12,933 nt of DNA from Pseudomonadota bacterium (GCA_021804705.1 JAJZHC010000023.1:1-12933), one strand, 5' to 3'; counted from the stretch's first letter, positions 1 to 7,231 are shown. Notes: generated from the sequence alone by a model not told the origin. Numbers and translations are program-made.

Positions 1-194
1 AGCCATTGTTCAAACCGGTCCAGCTCTCCGGCGGCATAAGCGGCCCCCACCATGGCGCCCACCGAAGTGCCACAGACCAGATCCGGGCGTATGCCTGCTG
101 CCTCCAGTTCACGGATCACACCGACGTGCGCCCAGCCGCGGGCCGAGCCGCCGCCCAGGGCCAATCCGATGCGGGGTTGATGCCGTGAGCTCAT
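1..194 (-). CDS. Patatin-like phospholipase, RssA type (partial, C-terminus beyond window)
   Basis: Only about the first 64 codons are present. Read on the minus strand they show the glycine-rich oxyanion loop GGGSARG (residues 14-20), followed by WAHVG. The nucleophile elbow GTSVG is at residues 42-46, with Ser44 as the predicted catalytic serine. Both motifs, in this order and this close to the N-terminus, are typical of bacterial patatin-like proteins of the RssA/YchK type, which hydrolyse acyl esters of lipids; the Asp of the Ser-Asp dyad lies outside the window. There is no signal peptide, so a cytoplasmic or inner-membrane-associated enzyme is expected. The ATG at 194 is chosen because the conserved loop starts about ten residues later. 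It lies 186 bp behind the M48-like gene in the same direction, so the two may share a transcript. Family assignment is firm; the substrate is unknown. Confidence 0.88.
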   Translation of the reverse strand, partial: MSSRHQPRIGLALGGGSARGWAHVGVIRELEAAGIRPDLVCGTSVGAMVGAAYAAGELDRFEQW

Positions 195-246
195 GTGCGA
201 GCGGATTGCATGCGTGGCAATCCTGGAATACTGTGGCAGGGTGGTG

Positions 247-325
247 TCATCGCGACATCGTGCCGCGAAAGGTGCGGTCGCGCAAGCTGAAGAGCAGCGA
301 GGCATTGCGCGCCACGCGCCAATGC
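247..325. other. Structured intercistronic spacer with two hairpins
   Basis: The 186-bp spacer between the M48-like and patatin genes contains two stem-loops. One pairs CGCGAC (251-256) with GTCGCG (277-282). The other pairs GCATTG plus CGCG (302-311) with CGCG and CAATGC (315-325), around a CCA loop with one bulged C. Neither is followed by a T-run in either direction, so they do not look like intrinsic terminators. A role in mRNA processing or stability, or membership of an intergenic repeat family, is possible but unproven. A 29-codon frame (minus strand, 336 to 247) also crosses this spacer; I see no Shine-Dalgarno for it and do not call it a gene. Confidence 0.35.
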
Positions 326-380
326 GTGCTCAACATGCCAACCCGGGATATGGCGGCACAGGTGGTGGCTGGTGAACCCC

Positions 381-1130
381 TCAAGCTTCGCTCGAAGATG
401 AAATAGAAGCCACTGCGCGCAACCGCCAGCGGAGCGGCGGGCGCACGGATAGTCGGTGGCCGGGCACCGCCGTGGCGGCCAGAACTTCCAGAAGGCCCGC
501 TGTGGCACCAGCACCCATGGCGCGTGCGGCCTTGCGATCCGCAAGCAACTCAAATATCCAGTGCAGGAGCAGCCACCCTGCCAGAAAACCGAAGAGACCC
601 AGCCAGGCCATGATGCTTTCAGGAACATCCGATAGCACCAGCGTCAGCATCAGCAGCGGCAGGAGTGCAGCCAGGCGCTGTGACGGGTGTGCGTGAGCCA
701 GGGCACGGGCCAGCAGAAAGTGCAGGCCGTGGACGCCCAGACGCGCCGTCAGCCCCGAAGAAAGGAATATCCGGCTTTGCCCGGGCAGCAAACCTGCCGT
801 GACGATGAAAGGGCCCGGATGATCCGCCAGGGTGACGGGGACTTCGGCAAGACGGGGTGCGGCCTCGCGGGGCTGGTGCAGTTCGGCAAGCGTCCAGTCC
901 ACGGCCTGGCGCAGCGGCCCCTCGACCATTTCCCGCACTACCAGGGCCTGGCAAATTGCAGGACCGTACCAGAAGCCGGCCACGACCAGGGCTTCCTGGT
1001 ACAGGTTGGACAGCAGCAGATAGGTCTCGTTATGGCTCCAGGCGGCGGGCACCATGAGATCGGGGCCCCAGAAGGCAAGGCCGCTGAGGAGCAGGAATTT
1101 CCAGGTGCGTTGTGGCGAAGAAGGGATCAT
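381..1130 (-). CDS. M48-family-like membrane protein with degenerate HExxH (probable pseudoprotease)
   Basis: A 249-residue protein whose order of elements matches M48 (HtpX/Ste24-like) peptidases. There is a hydrophobic N-terminal segment (about 10-30). Next come a stretch resembling the strand and loop before the active helix (PGPFIV to LSSGL, about 106-127), the active-site helix position LARALAHAH (140-148), two membrane segments (about 154-169 and 173-192), and the FELLADRKA motif (193-201) that normally carries the third zinc ligand, here Glu194. In active members the helix reads HExxH. Here it reads RALAH (142-146), so the first His and the catalytic Glu are lost while the second His remains. 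The frame is intact and full of G/C at third positions, so this looks like a maintained non-catalytic homologue rather than a decaying gene. A TGA lies directly before the ATG at 1130, which fixes that as the earliest start; the Shine-Dalgarno is weak. Its function is unknown. Confidence 0.68.
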   Translation of the reverse strand: MIPSSPQRTWKFLLLSGLAFWGPDLMVPAAWSHNETYLLLSNLYQEALVVAGFWYGPAICQALVVREMVEGPLRQAVDWTLAELHQPREAAPRLAEVPVTLADHPGPFIVTAGLLPGQSRIFLSSGLTARLGVHGLHFLLARALAHAHPSQRLAALLPLLMLTLVLSDVPESIMAWLGLFGFLAGWLLLHWIFELLADRKAARAMGAGATAGLLEVLAATAVPGHRLSVRPPLRWRLRAVASISSSSEA

Positions 1131-1232
1131 TCAGTCCAGGAGTATCACTGCCACGCGACTATGCACGGCATTTTTGGCACGATGCGGTATGCAATCGGGC
1201 GTTCGGGCGCACCGGGGGGTGCTGATTTTTCT

Positions 1233-1262
1233 TTGTCGTGGTCATGAGAGTCGCACTATTAT
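1233..1262 (+). promoter_or_regulatory. Candidate sigma-70 promoter for the leader ORF and first MFS gene
   Basis: TTGTCG at 1233-1238 and TATTAT at 1257-1262 are separated by 18 bp, matching four and five of the six consensus bases. Transcription would begin near 1269, leaving a leader of about 105 nt before the MFS start at 1375 that contains a short ORF with a strong ribosome site. Inferred from sequence only. Confidence 0.45.
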
Positions 1263-1300
1263 GCCATTTCATCGAACCGTGACGATCAGGAGGGACAATC

Positions 1301-1351
1301 ATGTCGAACAACATCATGTCCAGACGGGCCATCGTGCTGCGAGGGGAATGA
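1301..1351 (+). CDS. Possible 16-codon leader peptide upstream of the MFS gene
   Basis: A perfect AGGAGGG (1288-1294) stands 6 nt before ATG 1301, the best ribosome site in the left half of the window. The encoded peptide is MSNNIMSRRAIVLRGE and ends at TGA 1349-1351. That stop overlaps the next ATG (1348), which opens a 5-codon frame ending at TAG 1363-1365, nine bases before the MFS ATG at 1375. The MFS gene has no good Shine-Dalgarno of its own. A plausible reading is a leader peptide that feeds ribosomes to the MFS gene by re-initiation or controls it by stalling. The peptide is too short for homology to help, and a chance Shine-Dalgarno cannot be excluded. Confidence 0.35.
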   Translation: MSNNIMSRRAIVLRGE

Positions 1352-1357
1352 ATCGCC

Positions 1358-1366
1358 TGTTATAGT
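1358..1366 (+). promoter_or_regulatory. Extended -10 element just upstream of the MFS start
   Basis: TGT followed by TATAGT (1358-1366) matches the extended -10 pattern TGnTATAAT, but there is no recognisable -35. Transcription from it would start around 1372-1374, giving an essentially leaderless mRNA for the ATG at 1375. It may be a second promoter or a coincidence. Confidence 0.3.
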
Positions 1367-1374
1367 GTCGGGTT

Positions 1375-2586
1375 ATGAAACCTTCGGACCAACAACATCG
1401 TCGCGCGGTAACGCTGCTTTCCCTTGCGGCGTTCGCCAGTGCAGCCTCGGCGCGCCTTTGCGACCCCATGCTGCCCGACCTTGCCAGGGCGTTTCTGTCT
1501 TCCCCCGGCGAAACGGCGCAGGTCATCTCGTCGTTTTCGGTGGCTTACGGGGTGCTGCAGATGTTTTTCGGCCCCCTGGGGGATCGCCTGGGAAAATACC
1601 GGCTGATTGCCTGGACCACGCTGGCCTGCACCCTGGGAAGCCTCGGCGCCATGCTGGCCGGATCGCTGCACTGGCTGGTGCTGTCGCGACTGCTCACGGG
1701 CGCTTCGGCGGCGGGCATCATCCCCTTATCCATGGCGTGGATTGGCGACACCATTTCCTATGAGCATCGCCAGGCCACGCTGGCGCGTTTCCTGGCTGGG
1801 CAAATCGTGGGCGTGATTGGCGGGCAATTCATTGGCGGTGTTTTCACCGACACCCTGGGTTTTCGCTGGGCGTTCGGTTTCATGGCGCTGACTTACCTGG
1901 TGGTTGGATTGTGGGTTCTGGCGGAATCGCGCAGCAACGCCTCCACGCAACACGTGCGCAATGCGCAGGGGGGTAAATCGGGTGGGGTGTTGACCCAATG
2001 TCATGCCGTGTTGAGCGAGCCGTGGGCAAGGGGCATCCTGCTGACCGTATTCGTGGAAGGGCTGGTGGTGTTTGGCACGCTCGCCTTCGTTCCGTCCTAC
2101 CTGCATCAGCGCTTTGGCCTGTCGTTGACCATGGCGGGAGCCGTGATGGCCACCTTTGGCCTGGGCGGGTTTTCGTACATCCTCTTCGCCCGGCAATTCG
2201 TCAGCAATTTTGGCGAGGTGGGGCTTGCCAAGATGGGCGGGCTGCTCATCGGCGTGGCCTGGCTCATTCTGGCATTGGGCGACTCCTGGAGCTGGGCCCT
2301 TCCGGCCTGCACCCTGGTGGGCCTGGGTTACTACATGCTACATAACACGCTGCAGACCAATGCCACCCAAATGGCGCCGCAGGTGCGGGGCACTGCGGTA
2401 TCCCTTTTTGCCTCGGCATTCTTTCTGGGACAGTCCCTGGGTGTGGTGCTGGCCTCCCTGCTGCTCTCCCATGCGGGTATGGCCGTGCTGTTTGTTGTGG
2501 CTGCCTTGGCGCTTCCGGTGATCGGTCTTGCCTTTTCACGGGCGTTGAAAGTCCATCATCAGCGCGCGAAACCGGCAATGTCCTGA
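1375..2586 (+). CDS. MFS transporter, drug/metabolite efflux type
   Basis: A 403-residue polytopic membrane protein of the Major Facilitator Superfamily, the usual 12-helix length. After a short polar N-terminus, the first membrane helix begins near residue 11. The MFS motif A reads GPLGDRLGKYR (66-76), between helices 2 and 3. A TGASAAGIIPLSMAWIGD stretch (108-125) forms helix 4, and a second half of similar hydrophobicity ends in a short basic tail. Members are secondary transporters of the inner membrane, commonly proton-driven exporters; the substrate cannot be read from the sequence. ATG 1375 is chosen because an in-frame TAG lies at 1363-1365 and the N-terminus then has normal length. 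The start lacks a clear Shine-Dalgarno, which makes the upstream leader ORF and extended -10 element relevant. The gene ends just before a strong hairpin terminator. Confidence 0.9.
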   Translation: MKPSDQQHRRAVTLLSLAAFASAASARLCDPMLPDLARAFLSSPGETAQVISSFSVAYGVLQMFFGPLGDRLGKYRLIAWTTLACTLGSLGAMLAGSLHWLVLSRLLTGASAAGIIPLSMAWIGDTISYEHRQATLARFLAGQIVGVIGGQFIGGVFTDTLGFRWAFGFMALTYLVVGLWVLAESRSNASTQHVRNAQGGKSGGVLTQCHAVLSEPWARGILLTVFVEGLVVFGTLAFVPSYLHQRFGLSLTMAGAVMATFGLGGFSYILFARQFVSNFGEVGLAKMGGLLIGVAWLILALGDSWSWALPACTLVGLGYYMLHNTLQTNATQMAPQVRGTAVSLFASAFFLGQSLGVVLASLLLSHAGMAVLFVVAALALPVIGLAFSRALKVHHQRAKPAMS

Positions 2587-2605
2587 AGCCCTTGCGCATC
2601 CCAAC

Positions 2606-2644
2606 AAAAAACCCGGCATGTTGCATGTGTGCCGGGCTCTTTTT
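2606..2644. terminator. Bidirectional rho-independent terminator between MFS gene and ssb
   Basis: The stem CCCGGCA (2612-2618) pairs with TGCCGGG (2630-2636) around an 11-nt loop. It is flanked by an A-run on the left (2606-2611) and a T-run on the right (2640-2644, after CTC). It can therefore stop transcription of the MFS gene on the plus strand and of ssb on the minus strand. Its place between two convergent genes supports this. Confidence 0.88.
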
Positions 2645-2664
2645 GGGGTGACGCGCGAGGGTGT

Positions 2665-3108
2665 CTAGAACGGAATGTCGTCCGGGAAATCGTCGAACTT
2701 GCCGCCGGCACCGGAAGGCTTTTGTGCAGAACCCCCGCCATTGCCACCCGAGGGCATATCCCCACCCCCGCCACCCGAACGGCTGCCCAGCATCTGCATG
2801 CGATCGGCAACGATTTCGGTGGTGTACTTGTCCTGCCCATCCTTGTCCTGCCACTTGCGGGTTTGCAAGCGGCCTTCCAGGTAGACCTGGCTGCCTTTCT
2901 TGAGATACTCGCCGGCAATTTCAGCGAGCTTGCCAAAGAAGGCCACGCGATGCCATTCGGTCTTTTCCTGCTTTTCACCTGCCTTGTCTTTCCAGGTGTC
3001 CGTGGTGGCCACGCTGATGTTGGTAATGGCACCGCCATCGGGCATGTATCGGACTTCGGGGTCGCGCCCCAGATTGCCCACCAGAATTACTTTGTTGACT
3101 GAAGCCAT
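2665..3108 (-). CDS. ssb: Single-stranded DNA-binding protein
   Basis: A 147-residue SSB. The N-terminus MASVNKVILVGNLGRDPEVR and the following region, to about residue 110, form the OB fold that binds single-stranded DNA as a homotetramer. A Gly/Ser-rich linker follows. The acidic tip DDFPDDIPF binds partner proteins such as exonuclease I, PriA and RecQ. Length and both ends are normal. An upstream extension in the same frame exists, but the start is set at ATG 3108 because it gives the conserved N-terminus and has GAGGGAGAG about 7 nt before it. It begins 17 nt after the second MFS gene's stop, so the two are probably co-transcribed and end at the shared terminator. uvrA lies divergently beyond the MFS gene, a repair-gene grouping also known from Pseudomonas. 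Confidence 0.97.
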   Translation of the reverse strand: MASVNKVILVGNLGRDPEVRYMPDGGAITNISVATTDTWKDKAGEKQEKTEWHRVAFFGKLAEIAGEYLKKGSQVYLEGRLQTRKWQDKDGQDKYTTEIVADRMQMLGSRSGGGGGDMPSGGNGGGSAQKPSGAGGKFDDFPDDIPF

Positions 3109-3125
3109 AGCGCACTCTCCCTCGA

Positions 3126-4307
3126 TTAACTGGCTTTTTTTACCTGCATGGGCCACGCCACCACAAGCCAAATAGCGGTGAGGCCTGCACAAAAGACCGG
3201 CACGGCGTCCGGCCCCCAATACTTGTACAGCACGCCAGCGAGAGAGGCCCCGCTGAAAGCGCCGAGAAACTGAATGCTGCTGTAAATGCCGGTGGCCGTA
3301 CCTTTGGTTCCGGGAGGGGCCACCACGGTGACGAGGGAGGGAAGGCTTGCTTCCAGCACGTTGAAAGCCACGAAAAATATCGTCAGGGCCACGGCAATAC
3401 CCATGACGCTACCCTGCCCCAGGCCCAGCATCAGGGCTGACTGGGCCAGCAACAGGACGGCCACGGAAACCAGAAAAACGGATTTGCGCCACTTGCCATG
3501 AGACAGGGCCACGCCCGGAATCATCAGCACGAAGGACCCCAGCATGACGGGCAGGTAGAGCTTCCAGTGATCGCCCTGCGGCAGACCGTCACGCACCAGG
3601 GCCGGGGGCACCACCACGAATATGGCCATCAGGGTGGCGTGCAACACGAAAATGCCCCAGTTGAGGCGCAGCAGTTCCAGGTGGCGCAGTACGGTAGAGA
3701 AGGGGGCCCGTGCTTCGGCCTGAGGGGGCCGGGGAGCATCCGGAATGATCCATTGCACGACGGCGATGGCCAGCAGTGCCAGCACGCCCGTCATGGCAAA
3801 AATGCCGGGGACGCCAATGAGGGGATAGAGCGCCGGGGCCAGGATCATGGAAACACTGAAGGTGACGCCGATGGTCATGCCGATCAGGGCCATGGCTTTG
3901 GTGCGATGCTGTTCGCGGGTCAGGTCGGCCGTCAGTGCGATAACTGCAGCCGAGATGGCTCCGGCACCCTGGATGACACGTCCCAGAATGACCCATCCGA
4001 TACTGGTGGCCGAAGCAGCGACGAAACTTCCCAGGGCAAAAATCACCAACCCTCCCATGATGACTGGTTTGCGGCCGACGCGATCAGACAACCACCCCAG
4101 GGGGATCTGCAACGCAGCCTGGGTCAGGCCGTAGGCGCCGAGTGCGATGCCCACCAGCGTTTTATCGGCCCCTCCGGGCAATTGCGTGGCATACAGGGCA
4201 AATACCGGGAGGATGATGAACATGCCCAGCATGCGCAGGCCGAAAATGCTGGCCAATCCCATGCTGGCACGCCATTCGAGGGGAGACATTCTATCGGGAG
4301 TTTTCAT
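3126..4307 (-). CDS. MFS transporter of the uvrA-ssb neighbourhood
   Basis: A 393-residue MFS protein with about 12 hydrophobic helices. The N-terminal LEWRASMGLASIFGLRMLG stretch (10-28) leads into helix 1, and motif A reads GWLSDRVGRKP (71-81). A GRVIQGAGAISAAVIAL stretch forms helix 4. The sequence resembles YajR-like and drug-resistance MFS proteins, but it stops after the membrane domain and lacks the extra C-terminal soluble domain of E. coli YajR. The substrate is unknown. An MFS gene between divergent uvrA and downstream ssb is a conserved arrangement in many Beta- and Gammaproteobacteria. Two ATGs are possible, 4307 and 4289, neither with a good Shine-Dalgarno. I use 4307, which leaves about 30 nt from the predicted transcript start. 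The frame stays open to 4388, but that would run across the promoter and into uvrA. It is followed closely by ssb. Confidence 0.9.
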   Translation of the reverse strand: MKTPDRMSPLEWRASMGLASIFGLRMLGMFIILPVFALYATQLPGGADKTLVGIALGAYGLTQAALQIPLGWLSDRVGRKPVIMGGLVIFALGSFVAASATSIGWVILGRVIQGAGAISAAVIALTADLTREQHRTKAMALIGMTIGVTFSVSMILAPALYPLIGVPGIFAMTGVLALLAIAVVQWIIPDAPRPPQAEARAPFSTVLRHLELLRLNWGIFVLHATLMAIFVVVPPALVRDGLPQGDHWKLYLPVMLGSFVLMIPGVALSHGKWRKSVFLVSVAVLLLAQSALMLGLGQGSVMGIAVALTIFFVAFNVLEASLPSLVTVVAPPGTKGTATGIYSSIQFLGAFSGASLAGVLYKYWGPDAVPVFCAGLTAIWLVVAWPMQVKKAS

Positions 4308-4341
4308 GAGGGCCAGGCAGGAAAAAGTAAAAATCTTGGCG

Positions 4342-4351
4342 TATATTAGCA
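4342..4351. promoter_or_regulatory. Superimposed divergent -10 elements, uvrA / MFS-ssb
   Basis: Plus-strand TATATT (4342-4347), toward uvrA, overlaps minus-strand TAATAT (4348-4343), toward the MFS gene. The minus-strand element is preceded by TGC, an extended -10. Neither has a good -35. Only 74 bp separate the two start codons, so control of both transcripts must lie here. I see no CTGT-N8-ACAG LexA site in the interval. Confidence 0.4.
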
Positions 4352-4381
4352 GGTTCCCAGAACGAAGCCTCGCCCAACGCC

Positions 4382-7231
4382 GTGACACAAGACATCCTGC
4401 GCATTCGTGGAGCCCGCACCCACAACCTCAAGAACATCGATCTGGACCTGCCACGGCATCGGCTGGTGGTCGTGACCGGGCTGTCAGGTTCGGGAAAATC
4501 GTCGCTCGCCTTCGATACGCTCTATGCCGAAGGGCAGCGCCGTTATGTGGAGTCGCTCTCGGCCTATGCGCGCCAATTCCTGCAGTTGATGGAAAAGCCT
4601 GATGTGGACCTGATCGAAGGACTATCGCCGGCCATTTCCATCGAACAGAAGGCCACCAGCCACAACCCGCGATCCACGGTGGGTACGGTTACGGAAATCC
4701 ACGACTATCTGCGCCTGCTGTTTGCCCGCGCGGGTGATCCTTACTGTCCCGAACACCAGATCCTGCTGGAGGCCCAGAGCGTGTCGCAAATGGTGGACCA
4801 TGTGCTGGCGCTGCCCCAGGACACGCGCCTGATGATTCTCTCGCCGCTGGTGGTGGGGCGTAAGGGACAGCAGCAGGAATTGTTCAATGAACTGCGCGCC
4901 CAGGGTTTTGTTCGCCTGCGCATCGATGGCGCGGTGGTGGACATTGACGCCATTCCAAAGCTCGACAAGAATCAGAAGCACACCATTGAAGTGGTGGTGG
5001 ACCGCCTCAAGGTGCGCTCCGACATGAAGCAGCGTCTGGCCGAGTCGTTCGAGACCGCGCTGCGTCACTCGGATGGCCGCGCGCTGGCCGTGGAAATGGA
5101 CAGTGCCAGGGAGCACCTGTTTTCGGCACGCTTTGCCTGTCCCGTCTGCAGTTATGCGTTGCCGGAACTGGAGCCGCGTCTGTTTTCCTTCAACAACCCG
5201 ATGGGTGCCTGCCACCAGTGTGATGGTCTGGGTGTCGTGAGCTTCTTTGACCCCAAGCGGGTGGTGGCCTTTCCGCAATTGGGGCTTGCGGGGGGGGCCA
5301 TCAAGGGCTGGGACCGGCGCAACCAGTTTTATTTCCAGATGCTCACCGACCTGGCCGTACACTACGGCTTCGATCTGGACACCCCCTTCGAGCAGTTATC
5401 GGAAAAGATCCAGAAGATCCTGCTGATGGGCTCGGGCAAGGAACAGATCGCCTTTCATTACCCTGGCGAACGGGGCCGGTTTCGTGTCAAGGAACATGCC
5501 TTCGATGGCATCATTCCCAGCCTGGACCGGCGCTACAAGGAAACGGATTCGGCCCTGGTGCGCGAAGAGCTGTCAAAACTGCTCAACCAGAAGCCCTGCC
5601 CGGAGTGTGAGGGAACCCGATTGCGTCTGGAGGCGCGCAACGTGCGCGTGGGGCAGCATACCCTGTATGAGCTGAGCGCCTTGCCGCTCAAGGATGCGTT
5701 GACCCTGTTCCAGCACCTCAAACTGAAGGGAAAGAAGCTTGCCATTGCCGACAAGATCCTCAAGGAGATCGTGGCGCGCCTGCAATTTCTCAACAACGTG
5801 GGGCTGGATTACCTGCAACTGGACCGCTCTGCCGATACGCTCTCCGGCGGCGAGGCCCAGCGCATTCGCCTGGCCTCGCAAATTGGCTCGGGCCTGACGG
5901 GCGTGATGTATGTGCTCGACGAGCCTTCCATCGGGCTGCATCAACGCGACAACCATCGCCTGCTGGAAACCCTGGTGCGCCTGCGTGACCTGGGCAATTC
6001 GGTGATCGTGGTGGAGCACGATGAAGATGCCATCCGGGCCGCGGATTATGTGGTGGATATGGGGCCGGGCGCCGGCGAGCATGGCGGGCGTGTGGTGGCC
6101 TGCGGCACCCCGGAGGAAGTGACCGCACACCCGGATTCGCTGACCGGACAGTTTCTCTCGGGGCGTCGCAGCATTGCCGTGCCGGAGCGACGCCTGCCTG
6201 CCGACCCGCAGCGCCAGCTGGTGATCGGGGGGGCCTCTGGCAACAATCTCAAGGGCGTCGACCTTCATTTGCCGGTGGGGCTGCTGGTGTGCGTCACGGG
6301 GGTGTCCGGTTCGGGCAAATCCACTCTCATCAATGACACCCTGTACGCGGCCGTGGCGCGCCATCTTTACGGCAGCGCGACGGAACCCGCACCCTATACC
6401 CGCATCGCGGGTCTGGAGCATTTCGACAAGGTCATCAATGTGGACCAAAGTCCGATCGGCCGCACGCCGCGCTCCAATCCGGCCACCTACACGGGACTCT
6501 TCACACCCATTCGCGAACTGTTTTCTGGTATTCCACAGTCCCGCGAACGGGGTTACGGGCCCGGGCGCTTTTCATTCAACGTCAAGGGGGGACGCTGCGA
6601 AGCCTGTCAGGGAGACGGCGTCATCAAGGTCGAAATGCATTTTCTGCCCGACATCTACGTGCCCTGCGACGTCTGCCATGGCAAACGGTACAACCGGGAG
6701 ACCCTGGAGATACAGTACAAGGGCCGGACCATTGACGAAGTGCTGGGGATGACGGTGGAAAAGGCTTTCGAGTTCTTTAACGCGGTGCCGGTGATTGCGC
6801 GCAAGCTTCAGACCCTGCTGGACGTAGGGCTGGGCTACATCACCCTGGGGCAGTCGGCCACCACCCTCTCGGGGGGTGAGGCGCAACGCGTCAAGCTGTC
6901 GCTGGAACTGTCCAAGCGCGACACCGGGCGAACCCTGTTCATTCTGGACGAGCCCACTACCGGCCTGCATTTCCAGGACATCGACCTGCTTCTCACGGTG
7001 CTGCATCGCCTGCGTGATCACGGCAATACGGTGGTGGTGATTGAACATAACCTCGATGTCATCAAAACGGCAGACTGGGTGGTGGACCTGGGCCCGGAGG
7101 GGGGAGGCGGTGGCGGGCAGATCATTGCCCAGGGCACGCCGGAACAGGTGGCTGCCCACAAAAACAGTTTTACCGGGGCGTTTCTCAAACCATTTCTGAA
7201 GCAGCGGGCCCGGAGCCAGAGCGCTCGATGA
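4382..7231 (+). CDS. uvrA: UvrABC excinuclease subunit A
   Basis: A full-length 949-residue UvrA, the damage-recognition ATPase of bacterial nucleotide excision repair, which loads UvrB onto DNA lesions. It has two ABC-type ATPase halves. The first has Walker A GLSGSGKSS (33-41), ABC signature LSGGEAQR (about 485) and Walker B VLDEPSIGLH. The second has Walker A GVSGSGKST (about 640), signature LSGGEAQR (about 829) and FILDEPTTGLH. Zinc modules show as CPVC...CHQC (about 252-280) and CEAC...CDVC (about 738-760). The start is GTG at 4382, placing the conserved IRGARTHNLKNI right after it; no clear Shine-Dalgarno is visible. The last 47 bp overlap the end of the convergent TPR/ATP-grasp gene. 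An 8-G run (5290-5297) lies inside the coding region. Confidence 0.98.
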   Translation: MTQDILRIRGARTHNLKNIDLDLPRHRLVVVTGLSGSGKSSLAFDTLYAEGQRRYVESLSAYARQFLQLMEKPDVDLIEGLSPAISIEQKATSHNPRSTVGTVTEIHDYLRLLFARAGDPYCPEHQILLEAQSVSQMVDHVLALPQDTRLMILSPLVVGRKGQQQELFNELRAQGFVRLRIDGAVVDIDAIPKLDKNQKHTIEVVVDRLKVRSDMKQRLAESFETALRHSDGRALAVEMDSAREHLFSARFACPVCSYALPELEPRLFSFNNPMGACHQCDGLGVVSFFDPKRVVAFPQLGLAGGAIKGWDRRNQFYFQMLTDLAVHYGFDLDTPFEQLSEKIQKILLMGSGKEQIAFHYPGERGRFRVKEHAFDGIIPSLDRRYKETDSALVREELSKLLNQKPCPECEGTRLRLEARNVRVGQHTLYELSALPLKDALTLFQHLKLKGKKLAIADKILKEIVARLQFLNNVGLDYLQLDRSADTLSGGEAQRIRLASQIGSGLTGVMYVLDEPSIGLHQRDNHRLLETLVRLRDLGNSVIVVEHDEDAIRAADYVVDMGPGAGEHGGRVVACGTPEEVTAHPDSLTGQFLSGRRSIAVPERRLPADPQRQLVIGGASGNNLKGVDLHLPVGLLVCVTGVSGSGKSTLINDTLYAAVARHLYGSATEPAPYTRIAGLEHFDKVINVDQSPIGRTPRSNPATYTGLFTPIRELFSGIPQSRERGYGPGRFSFNVKGGRCEACQGDGVIKVEMHFLPDIYVPCDVCHGKRYNRETLEIQYKGRTIDEVLGMTVEKAFEFFNAVPVIARKLQTLLDVGLGYITLGQSATTLSGGEAQRVKLSLELSKRDTGRTLFILDEPTTGLHFQDIDLLLTVLHRLRDHGNTVVVIEHNLDVIKTADWVVDLGPEGGGGGGQIIAQGTPEQVAAHKNSFTGAFLKPFLKQRARSQSAR

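Noticed and set aside
185..406. 73-codon plus-strand frame across the spacer and the end of the M48-like gene
   Set aside because: No ribosome site, no recognisable motif, and it is antisense to a better supported gene.
191..628. 145-codon minus-strand frame whose stop overlaps the patatin ATG (ATGA)
   Set aside because: It overlaps the M48-like gene in another frame. Its residues are rich in Cys, Trp, Pro and Arg, with no family features. The ATGA junction is tempting, but third-position base use favours the M48-like frame where they overlap.
3498..4349. 283-codon plus-strand frame antisense to the second MFS gene
   Set aside because: Its Gly/Gln/His/Asp-rich composition is typical of an antisense shadow of a membrane protein gene; no domain is visible.
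4308..4381. LexA (SOS) box ahead of uvrA
   Set aside because: No CTGT-N8-ACAG or close variant is present in the 74-bp interval.
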